A stretch of 64,000 bases of DNA from COMBO-56-21 sp963705355 (GTDB taxonomy: Archaea > Thermoplasmatota > Thermoplasmata > UBA10834): positions 682,001-746,000 of the forward strand of contig OY970070.1 in the NCBI GenBank assembly GCA_963705355.1. The letters run 5' to 3'. Both the position numbers and the translations under genes were made by a program. Of this stretch, positions 9,294 through 15,574 are shown in pieces. Under the pieces are notes generated by a model that searched no databases, was not told the origin of the DNA, and saw only the letters and a list, made by a program, of their open reading frames with translations. The stretch's first letter is position 1; each line of letters opens with the position of its first letter.

Positions 9294-10841
9294 TCAGGTT
9301 CGCTGGAATCCGCAGGCGCCTTCCGCGGCATCAACAAAAACCCCAGCGGAAATCATCAGCGCGACCTTCTCGATCTCCGCTCCAAGGGATCTGTCCTCCT
9401 CGAGCGCAGGGACCTCCTTCCGAAGCACGGCTTTGACTTTCTCGATCCCTGGACTCGAGCTCAGGTGGATGAAGTCAAGGCCCTGCGCGGCGGCAATCAT
9501 CTCGATGGCGACCACTCGCCCGCAATTCTCGACTATCTGACGGGCTTTCCAGGCCGCAATCGTGCCCATGCTGTTGTGATCCTCCTGGTTTGCGCTTGTC
9601 GGGATCGAATCGGCAGATGCAGGATGCACGAGCACCTTGTTCTCAGACACGATGGAAGCCGCAACATACTGGGGCACCATGAGCCCTGACCCGACTCCTC
9701 CATGCCTTGTCAGGAACGCTGGGAGACCGCTGAGCTTCTCGTCGACAAGGCGTGCGGTTCTTCTTTCGGAGAAACTGCCCAGACCGTGAGCCGCCAGGCC
9801 CAGGAAATCCATGGCCAGAGCCACAGGCTGCCCGTGGAAATTGCCTCCTGAGATGACCATTCGATCCTCTGGGAAGAACAGAGGATTGTCAGTCGCTGAG
9901 TTCATCTCGACATCCAGAACGTCCTCCGCGTACCAGATGGCCTCCAAGCTCGCTCCGATGACCTGGGGGATGCACCGAAGGGTGTAGGCGTCCTGGATCT
10001 TGGGGCAGTCATGGTGAGAGACCATGATCTCACTCCCTTGGAGAAGCGAGAGCATGTTCCGAGAAACACGCAGCTGACCCTTGTGGGGCCTGACTTTGGA
10101 GATCCTCATGTCAAAGGCTGACGATGTTCCCTTGAGCGCTTCCAAAGACATAGCCGCAGCCAGCTGAGCGTTGTCAGCGAGTGTGGCTGCATCATTGACC
10201 GAAAGGACCCCTATCGCTCCCATGGCCTGCGTCCCGTTGATTATCGAAATGGCCTCTTTAGGCTCCAGAGAGAGCGGGGAGATCTTCTTCCTCCTGAGCG
10301 CCCGACCTCCTGGCTCTAAGCCATTTCCAGCATCAGCCTCCCCTTCGCCGATCATCACAAGACCGAGGTGAGCGAGCATCACGAGATCCCCGCTGGCGCC
10401 AACCGAGCCCTGGCGGGGGACGCTCGGGTGGACGCCCTTGTTAAGCATTTTGATCAGCATTTCGACGAGCTCTGGCCTCACTCCTGAATAGCCCTTGGCA
10501 AGCGCGTTCGCCCTCAGAAGCATCATCGCCCTGACTATCTCGGCAGGATAGCGCTCGCCGACCCCGCATGCGTGGCTTCTGAGAAGGTTCACCTGAAGAT
10601 GCTTGAGTTCCTCAGGTGGAATCCTGACATCGACCAGCTCCCCGACGCCGGTGTTGACGGCATATATGGTCCTGCCGTCCTCGACAAGCTTCTCCAGTTC
10701 CTTGCGCGAGGTCTGCATCCGATCGCCGGCGTTCGTGGCCAACTCGACCTTGGCACGTTCCCGGGCTACGCGAACGACCTGCTCGATGGTGAGGCTGTTG
10801 CCGTCGATTCTGACACGTTCTAGGAGTATGTCTTCTGTCAT
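9294..10841 (-). CDS. hutH: Histidine ammonia-lyase
   Basis: Removes ammonia from L-histidine to give urocanate, the first step of histidine degradation. 515 residues, typical for the family. The Ala-Ser-Gly triad that cyclises to the MIO cofactor is present at residues 149-151 in 'GSVGASGDLV', and the 'NTGVGEL' motif is at about 63. Urocanase and imidazolonepropionase are not in the window, but the formimidoyl-folate enzymes that finish the pathway are at 305-1824 on the other strand. It follows the DUF35 gene after a 63-base gap with no obvious TATA box, so it may be read from the upstream operon. Confidence 0.93.
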   Translation of the reverse strand: MTEDILLERVRIDGNSLTIEQVVRVARERAKVELATNAGDRMQTSRKELEKLVEDGRTIYAVNTGVGELVDVRIPPEELKHLQVNLLRSHACGVGERYPAEIVRAMMLLRANALAKGYSGVRPELVEMLIKMLNKGVHPSVPRQGSVGASGDLVMLAHLGLVMIGEGEADAGNGLEPGGRALRRKKISPLSLEPKEAISIINGTQAMGAIGVLSVNDAATLADNAQLAAAMSLEALKGTSSAFDMRISKVRPHKGQLRVSRNMLSLLQGSEIMVSHHDCPKIQDAYTLRCIPQVIGASLEAIWYAEDVLDVEMNSATDNPLFFPEDRMVISGGNFHGQPVALAMDFLGLAAHGLGSFSERRTARLVDEKLSGLPAFLTRHGGVGSGLMVPQYVAASIVSENKVLVHPASADSIPTSANQEDHNSMGTIAAWKARQIVENCGRVVAIEMIAAAQGLDFIHLSSSPGIEKVKAVLRKEVPALEEDRSLGAEIEKVALMISAGVFVDAAEGACGFQRT

Positions 10842-10904
10842 CGCAGGACCGTCAATGCCTAAGAAGCGTATGAGCCTGACGATATCTCAAACTACTGGGA
10901 ACAC

Positions 10905-11321
10905 TCAGGGGCCTTTCTCTTTCACTGGGACGAACTTGTAGCCGTAGTGAATGATTCCTGATGGCCCCTCCTCGCTCAGCTTCCGCAGCGTGACCCTCAC
11001 GGGAGTCCCGATCTGGAGATCACACGCGTCGCAGTCGATCACCTGGCCGGTCACCTTGACGCCATCGTCCAGCTCCACCATGGCGATGACATACGGCTTC
11101 TGCATGGGAAGCTCCTCGAGCCCCTCCTGCACTTCGGTCAGTGAGAATATCTTGCCCTCGCCCTTCAGTTTGACCGTTTCGATCTTGCCGACGCTCTTCC
11201 TGTGGCAGACCGGACAGATGGCCCTTGGCGGGAAGAAATGGCGTCCGCAGCTATTGCACTTCATTCCCACCAGGTTGTACCTGCTCGGGTTCTCTCTCCA
11301 GAATCTCGGTGCGGTGGCCAT
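10905..11321 (-). CDS. DUF35 zinc-ribbon/OB-fold protein of the thiolase-HMG-CoA synthase complex
   Basis: 138 residues. An N-terminal rubredoxin-like zinc ribbon (CxxC-x11-CxxC in 'CNSCGRHFFPPRAICPVC') is followed by an OB-fold ('GKIFSLTEV', 'PYVIAMVELDDGVKVTGQV'). In a methanogenic archaeon this family is known to bridge acetoacetyl-CoA thiolase and HMG-CoA synthase and to form a shared CoA tunnel. The gene order synthase, thiolase, DUF35 is the same here. The ATG at 11321 follows the thiolase stop by one base and has GGAGGG upstream. A longer version starting at 11360 would run into the thiolase gene and lacks family similarity. Confidence 0.9.
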   Translation of the reverse strand: MATAPRFWRENPSRYNLVGMKCNSCGRHFFPPRAICPVCHRKSVGKIETVKLKGEGKIFSLTEVQEGLEELPMQKPYVIAMVELDDGVKVTGQVIDCDACDLQIGTPVRVTLRKLSEEGPSGIIHYGYKFVPVKEKGP

Positions 11322-11322
11322 C

Positions 11323-12489
11323 TCAAGCCCTCCTAAACAAGTGCACGACGACCGTCGCACCAGTTCCGCCCACGTTGTGCGTCAGCCCTACAACCGCATC
11401 CTTGACCTGCCTCTTGTCCGCCTTGCCCCTCAGCTGGGCGACTATCTCGACCGCCTGCGCCAGGCCCGTCGCGCCAATCGGATCCCCGCGGGCCTTGAGC
11501 CCACCGGAGGTGTTCACCGCGATCTCAGCGCTCAGAGCTGTCAGGCCTGCCTCTGTCGCCTTTCCGCCCTCGCCTTTCTTGAAGAACCCGAGGTCCTCGA
11601 TCGCGAGTATCTCGCTTATGGTGAAGTTGTCATGCACTTCCGCGACGTCGACATCCTTCTGGGTCAGCTTGGCCATTTCAAACGCGCGCCTGGCCGCAAC
11701 CTTCGTCGCTTCCATCGTGCATATGTCCTTCCTGTCATGCAACGAGAGAGAATCGCTCGCTTGGCCAGAGCCCACGATCTCGATCGGGATTTCGGTGTAC
11801 TTCTTCGCGCTGTCCAACGGACAGAGGACAACCGCAGCCGCACCATCCGAGCTTGGAGCGCAGTCGAAGACCCTCAGTGGCGATGACACGAGCGGAGATG
11901 ACATGACCGTCTCCCTGGTTATCTCCCTCTGGAACTGGGCCTTCGGGTTCAGAGAACCGTTCTTGTGGTTCTTCACCGCGACATCTGCCAGCTGCTCCCG
12001 CGTGGTCCCATATTCGTGCATGTGCCGTTTTGCAATCAGCGCGTGAAGGGCAGGAAAGGTGGCTCCCAGGACGGTCTCCCACTCCTGATCCACTGCAGAC
12101 GATTGTATGACCGCAGACTCGACATCGCTGACGTCGGTCATCTTCTCTGCGCCTCCGACCACGACGATGTCGTGAAGGCCAGATGCGACCGCAAGGAACC
12201 CTTGCCTAAGGGCAAGGCCGCCAGAAGCGCCCGCGGCCTCGACCCTGGTCGCGGGGATGTGATCTCGGGCAAGACCCGAGTAGTCCGCAATCAGGGCACC
12301 AATATGCTCCTGCTCGATGAAGCGACCAGCGGACATGTTGCCCACATAAAGGGCGTCGATCTTGTCCGCCGTGATGTTCGCATCAGCGACCGCCGTGAGT
12401 CCGGCTTGGATCCCTAGATCCCTGAAAGAGTAATCCCACAGCTCGCCAAACTCAGTATCGCCCACGCCTATTATCGCCACGCGCCTCAT
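11323..12489 (-). CDS. Thiolase-family protein of the mevalonate operon, catalytic residues replaced
   Basis: 388 residues, SCP2/archaeal thiolase type, expected to condense two acetyl-CoA to acetoacetyl-CoA for HMG-CoA synthase. The fold is intact: 'VAIIGVGDTEFGE' at the N-terminus, 'HDNF' (H286) and 'GLTHNVGGTGAT' near the end. Two catalytic positions are changed. The nucleophile motif normally reads AACASGG; here it is 'AAGASGG', with Gly87 replacing Cys. The motif GHPxGATG reads 'GDPIGATG', with Asp336 replacing His. I checked both codons (GGC and GAT) in the sequence. The protein may be a non-condensing or aldolase-like relative, as in the Ltp2/DUF35 pair, or a structural partner. ATG start at 12489 with GGGAG; a GTG two codons earlier overlaps the upstream stop. 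Confidence 0.88.
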   Translation of the reverse strand: MRRVAIIGVGDTEFGELWDYSFRDLGIQAGLTAVADANITADKIDALYVGNMSAGRFIEQEHIGALIADYSGLARDHIPATRVEAAGASGGLALRQGFLAVASGLHDIVVVGGAEKMTDVSDVESAVIQSSAVDQEWETVLGATFPALHALIAKRHMHEYGTTREQLADVAVKNHKNGSLNPKAQFQREITRETVMSSPLVSSPLRVFDCAPSSDGAAAVVLCPLDSAKKYTEIPIEIVGSGQASDSLSLHDRKDICTMEATKVAARRAFEMAKLTQKDVDVAEVHDNFTISEILAIEDLGFFKKGEGGKATEAGLTALSAEIAVNTSGGLKARGDPIGATGLAQAVEIVAQLRGKADKRQVKDAVVGLTHNVGGTGATVVVHLFRRA

Positions 12490-12491
12490 GG

Positions 12492-13544
12492 TCACTCACT
12501 CCCCAGGGTGATCTTGCCCCTGAACTTCGCGTATGTGGCATAGTCCAGGAACTTGAGGTTCGAGTTCAACTCGATGACTGTAGGGGCTTTGTGCTTGGGG
12601 TATCGTTCGATTTCATCCGTAACGCTTATGTCAAATGCGTCCGACCCAGCTCCCGAACCATAAGCGACAGCGAATATCCTGTCCCCCGCCTTCGCCTCAT
12701 CGAGGATCGCAGCCAGTCCAAGCGGAACTGAGGCAGAGTAAGTGTTGCCGATGATTGGCGCGAGCAGGCCCGTCTTTATCTGCGGATCCGTGAAGCCAAG
12801 CTGCTTGGCCACCCTTGTAGGGAACTTGCCGTTCGGCTGGTGGAACACCGCATAAGTGTAGTCCTTCGCTGTCGACCCTGTTCGCTCCATCAGACCCTTT
12901 GCGCCGCTGACGATGTGATGGAAATAAGCTGGCTCTCCGGTGAACCTTCCGCCGTGCCGAGGATACATCTGTCCTTCTCTCCTCCAGAAATCAGGCGTGT
13001 CAGTCGTGTACGAATAAGTGCGGTCAATCGTCGCGATCATCTTCTCGGAACCAATCAGAAACGCTGCCCCGCCCGCCGATGCCGAGTACTCAAGAGCGTC
13101 GCCGGGCGCACCCTGCGATGTGTCCGCTCCGATCGCGACGCCGTACTTCACCATGCCCGAACCGACGAGTCCCATGCATGTCTGGATCGCAGCCGTGCCC
13201 GCCTTGCAGGCAAATTCGTAATCGGCAACGGTCAGATGTGGAGATGCCTCGATGGCCTCAGCGACGATCGTTCCTGATGGTTTGACGGCGTACGGGTGAG
13301 ATTCCGAGCCTACATAGAGAGCTCCGATGTCCTGGGGGTTCACGTCACATCGCTTCATCATGTTCCTGGCGGCCTCGACAGCGATAGTGATGGTATCCTC
13401 ATCGGGCGACGGCACGGACTTGCAGTTGATCATCAGTCCCTTGCTCATGGACTTGCCGTCGACTCCCCAGACTTTCCCGATCTCCTCTGGCGTAATCCTG
13501 TAGCGTGGCACATAGGCTCCGTAGCTGACGATTCCGACTTTCAT
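12492..13544 (-). CDS. Hydroxymethylglutaryl-CoA synthase (archaeal type)
   Basis: Joins acetyl-CoA and acetoacetyl-CoA to HMG-CoA, the committed step toward mevalonate and archaeal isoprenoid lipids. 350 residues, the archaeal length. The catalytic Cys lies in 'YEFACKAGTAA', the general-base Glu in 'GSESHPYAVKPS', and the His in 'FHQPNGKFP'; all three are intact, unlike in the neighbouring thiolase. The family start 'MKVGIVSYGAYVP' is at the ATG 13544, preceded by GGTAGGTGATG; an in-frame GTG at 13562 directly abuts the regulator's stop codon. It is second in the operon behind the HTH regulator and directly before the thiolase. Confidence 0.94.
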   Translation of the reverse strand: MKVGIVSYGAYVPRYRITPEEIGKVWGVDGKSMSKGLMINCKSVPSPDEDTITIAVEAARNMMKRCDVNPQDIGALYVGSESHPYAVKPSGTIVAEAIEASPHLTVADYEFACKAGTAAIQTCMGLVGSGMVKYGVAIGADTSQGAPGDALEYSASAGGAAFLIGSEKMIATIDRTYSYTTDTPDFWRREGQMYPRHGGRFTGEPAYFHHIVSGAKGLMERTGSTAKDYTYAVFHQPNGKFPTRVAKQLGFTDPQIKTGLLAPIIGNTYSASVPLGLAAILDEAKAGDRIFAVAYGSGAGSDAFDISVTDEIERYPKHKAPTVIELNSNLKFLDYATYAKFRGKITLGSE

Positions 13545-13562
13545 ACAGACATCACCTACCAC

Positions 13563-14246
13563 TCATCCAAGCGATTGGAGTTCCTCGACCAGATCGCCGA
13601 TTGCGAGCTGGGTTCGCACGAGCGGAATGCCTTCGAGCTCCGCCAGGCGGATTGCGAGCTCGTCGACCTGCTCTGGTTTCTGATAGACGACCATGGCGGG
13701 CTTCAGCGGATGGGCCCTGATAGCTATCATCGGCGATCTCCCGAACCTGACTCCCGTGAAGACGAGAGCTCTCTGGCTGCTCCACCCGTATATCTTGAGA
13801 TAATCGAAGGAACTCAACGAGGTTATGGCCCTCACGCTGTCGAGCACGGTGTACCCACAGATGTGTTTATCAAGCGATATGGCAGGCGTCAGATTCTCCC
13901 CTTCAATCTTGTCAACGAGGTCGGACGCCAAGATCTCGACCGCAAATTCCTTGATCGAGATGATCGAGTCGGTCTTTGCTGCGAGGGAGTATTGCTTGAG
14001 GATGGTTCCCCCTGTCTTCTCATCGATGTCGAGGAACGCGTCGACGATCTTCCTGACAGTCACAATCCCCGGAGACTTCCTTCGGCCCGCTTCGTAGTCG
14101 CTGATGACAGAAGGCGAGACGCCGAGGTGCTTTGAGAGCTCCTGCTGAGAGATGTCGAACTGCTCTCTCCACTTCCTGATCGTCTTGCCGGGCTCCTCCG
14201 AGAGACATATCTCTCCCGCGATCTTCTCTCTTACTTGGTCCCGCAT
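13563..14246 (-). CDS. HTH-type transcriptional regulator at the head of the mevalonate operon
   Basis: 227 residues. Residues about 20-75 form an XRE/Cro-type helix-turn-helix ('ISQQELSKHLGVSPSVISDY'). A C-terminal alpha/beta domain of about 130 residues ends in 'LAELEGIPLVRTQLAIGDLV' and may bind a ligand or CoA metabolite. Archaeal proteins of this architecture are common as predicted regulators. It is the first gene of the run that contains HMG-CoA synthase, so control of that operon, including itself, is likely. A perfect 7-bp inverted repeat lies directly upstream of its TATA box. The TATA spacing puts transcription at or just upstream of the ATG, so the mRNA is probably leaderless. Confidence 0.85.
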   Translation of the reverse strand: MRDQVREKIAGEICLSEEPGKTIRKWREQFDISQQELSKHLGVSPSVISDYEAGRRKSPGIVTVRKIVDAFLDIDEKTGGTILKQYSLAAKTDSIISIKEFAVEILASDLVDKIEGENLTPAISLDKHICGYTVLDSVRAITSLSSFDYLKIYGWSSQRALVFTGVRFGRSPMIAIRAHPLKPAMVVYQKPEQVDELAIRLAELEGIPLVRTQLAIGDLVEELQSLG

Positions 14247-14270
14247 GAGGAAAGGAGAAGAATGTCGATA

Positions 14271-14302
14271 TTTATAGTTTGCCGTATCTGATTATCGGCA
14301 AA
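14271..14302 (-). promoter_or_regulatory. TATA box and candidate operator of the mevalonate operon regulator
   Basis: On the minus strand CTATAAA occupies 14277-14271, 25-31 bases before the ATG. Directly upstream, TTTGCCG (14278-14284) and CGGCAAA (14296-14302) form a perfect inverted repeat with an 11-base spacer. That position, covering the TFB recognition region, would suit an autoregulator. Confidence 0.55.
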
Positions 14303-14491
14303 AGACGATTGCATCTGGCTTGAGGAATTGGCGCTCGGTTCGATATGAAATGGCAGAGGCGACACGAGCAGCCCAACGACCTCTTTACACTTCAAACCTA
14401 ACGGCATGAGCATCGACTCTGACAACACACATTGGGCTACATCAGGAATAAATAACACAGCCCTTCTATCCCTGAATCGCCCGAGCACGAT
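14303..14491. other. Intergenic stretch before tRNA-Pro
   Basis: No convincing gene here. An 85-codon minus-strand frame (14231-14488) crosses the regulator's promoter and start and has no family features, so I leave it out. AT-rich patches near 14440-14460 ('AATAAATAACA') could be the tRNA promoter. Confidence 0.4.
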
Positions 14492-14565
14492 GGGGTAGTG
14501 GTCTAGCTTGGTATGATCCGTGGTTCGGGACCACGTGACCGTCGGTTCAAATCCGACCTACCCCA
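14492..14565 (+). tRNA. tRNA-Pro (CGG)
   Basis: Acceptor stem GGGGTAG/CTACCCC with discriminator A. Anticodon stem CGTGG/CCACG holds the loop TTCGGGA, so the anticodon is CGG. The T arm is GTCGG-TTCAAAT-CCGAC. No intron. CCA is not encoded. Prolyl-tRNA synthetase is at 44924 in the same window, but the two are not linked. Confidence 0.93.
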
Positions 14566-14640
14566 CTGATTCTTCTTCCGAATGATGTCGGTCGCTTTGA
14601 CAAACACGTATTTATCAAGGAAGGTGATTCCCAACATCGA

Positions 14641-14751
14641 GCAGGTGTAATCTAGCTGGTTAGGATTTTGGCCTTCCAACTCTTCAAGAAATATGATAAA
14701 ATTGGAGAGGGACGAAAGCCAACGGCCCGGGTTCAAATCCCGGCACCTGCA
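14641..14751 (+). tRNA. tRNA-Gly (TCC) with a 38-base intron
   Basis: Acceptor stem GCAGGTG/CACCTGC with discriminator A. Anticodon stem TTGGC/GCCAA encloses the exon loop CTTCCA-A, giving anticodon TCC. An intron at 14679-14716 lies at the canonical 37/38 position. Inside it CTCTTC pairs with GGAGAG beside the splice sites, consistent with a bulge-helix-bulge substrate for the archaeal splicing endonuclease. T arm CCGGG-TTCAAAT-CCCGG. Confidence 0.9.
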
Positions 14752-14803
14752 CTTTCGTTCCGTTGAGTTTCAGTTCAGCCCCGCTCGCAATTCTGCAATC
14801 GGT

Positions 14804-15004
14804 CTAAGCCTCGTCCTCGTTCTCTCCGAGCACAGGGTGGTGCGCCAAGGCGTACATCTCGTCGAACTGCTTCGACTCCGCCAGTGCAAGTTGCTGGACG
14901 AAGCAGTGCGGGTGGAAACCAACAACCTTCTCTCTCGAGCAGCTGTTGGTGTATTCCTCGTCTTCCGTCATTCTCTGTGGCTTCAGTCTCCTCAGTCGAA
15001 ACAT
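14804..15004 (-). CDS. Small acidic-tailed protein of unknown function
   Basis: 66 residues if started at the ATG 15004; a GTG at 15013 directly follows the upstream gene's stop codon. The N-terminus is basic ('MFRLRRLKPQRM') and the tail acidic ('GENEDEA'). There is one 'CFVQQLALAESKQFDEMYAL' helix and no recognisable domain. Its tight coupling to the upstream small gene is the main reason to believe it. It could still be spurious. Confidence 0.4.
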   Translation of the reverse strand: MFRLRRLKPQRMTEDEEYTNSCSREKVVGFHPHCFVQQLALAESKQFDEMYALAHHPVLGENEDEA

Positions 15005-15013
15005 TTCAAACAC

Positions 15014-15253
15014 CTATCCTGCAATCTCTGCGATCTCACTTGCCTCGGGCTCAGGAACGACGTCCATGTCGGTCTGCAGGCTCCGATCTATCTCAGACAG
15101 ATCAGTCAGGAGCTGCGAGATGTCCGTGACATCTTCTCCAAGGCCCGACATCTCGTTCACGAGATCCTCGAGGTCCTGAAGCGTGTGAGTCTTCGCCCAC
15201 TGTATGGCTTGGACGTTTCGGACTGTTGCCTTCAAGGCGTCCCTGTGCTTCAT
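15014..15253 (-). CDS. Small helical protein of unknown function
   Basis: 79 residues from the ATG at 15253, preceded by GGATGGG. Predicted to be a helical or coiled-coil protein: 'HTLQDLEDLVNEMSGLGEDV' and then 'ISQLLTDLSEIDRSL', ending in an acidic Pro/Glu tail. No family recognised. The TATA box at 15319-15326 lies downstream of the alternative start at 15346, which excludes that longer form. It is transcribed divergently from the giant TPR gene, and the shared gap holds three copies of an 8-bp motif. Confidence 0.55.
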   Translation of the reverse strand: MKHRDALKATVRNVQAIQWAKTHTLQDLEDLVNEMSGLGEDVTDISQLLTDLSEIDRSLQTDMDVVPEPEASEIAEIAG

Positions 15254-15275
15254 TGCATCCCATCCTAAACGGTTT

Positions 15276-15468
15276 GTCTGACGATTTGTCAGCTGTTTCA
15301 CCGTATGACGCTCACATCTATTTATACATTGCTTGAATGACGCCATCTTTGAGCCAGATTCGTCAGACTGCCATCCTGACCCCGTCTGAGAAATCTCTGC
15401 GAGATTTCCGAGCTGGATTCTGGAGAAATCAGGTCGTCCAACTCAGCCGCAATAGATTCCCGTCAGAC
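15276..15468. promoter_or_regulatory. Divergent control region with three CGTCAGAC motifs
   Basis: CGTCAGAC occurs at 15361-15368 and 15461-15468 and as its complement at 15276-15283. The two forward copies are also preceded by AGATTC or AGATT. The leftmost copy lies within a small inverted repeat CTGAC-N5-GTCAG (15278-15292) in the predicted leader of the small gene. TATA boxes sit at 15319-15326 (minus strand) and 15527-15534 (plus strand, TTTTATCA). The 320-bp gap holds no other gene that I can see. Confidence 0.55.
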
Positions 15469-15574
15469 ATAGAATGGCCGCTCCTGGACTCGTAAAAGAA
15501 TCAGTCAGAAAGAATGCTGGAAACTCTTTTATCAAGCCACGCGCATTAAGTCGCAATCAGCCAGGTGGACTGCT

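Noticed and set aside
13296..14135. Long plus-strand open frame (279 codons) opposite the HMG-CoA synthase and regulator genes
   Set aside because: It is antisense to two genes with clear family matches, has no recognisable domain, and is rich in His/Asp/Arg runs typical of a GC-rich shadow frame. The same applies to the long frames opposite the MttB, AOR and PurL genes.
14503..14736. 77-codon minus-strand frame across the two tRNA genes
   Set aside because: It spans tRNA-Pro and most of tRNA-Gly and includes translated tRNA sequence, so it is not a protein gene.
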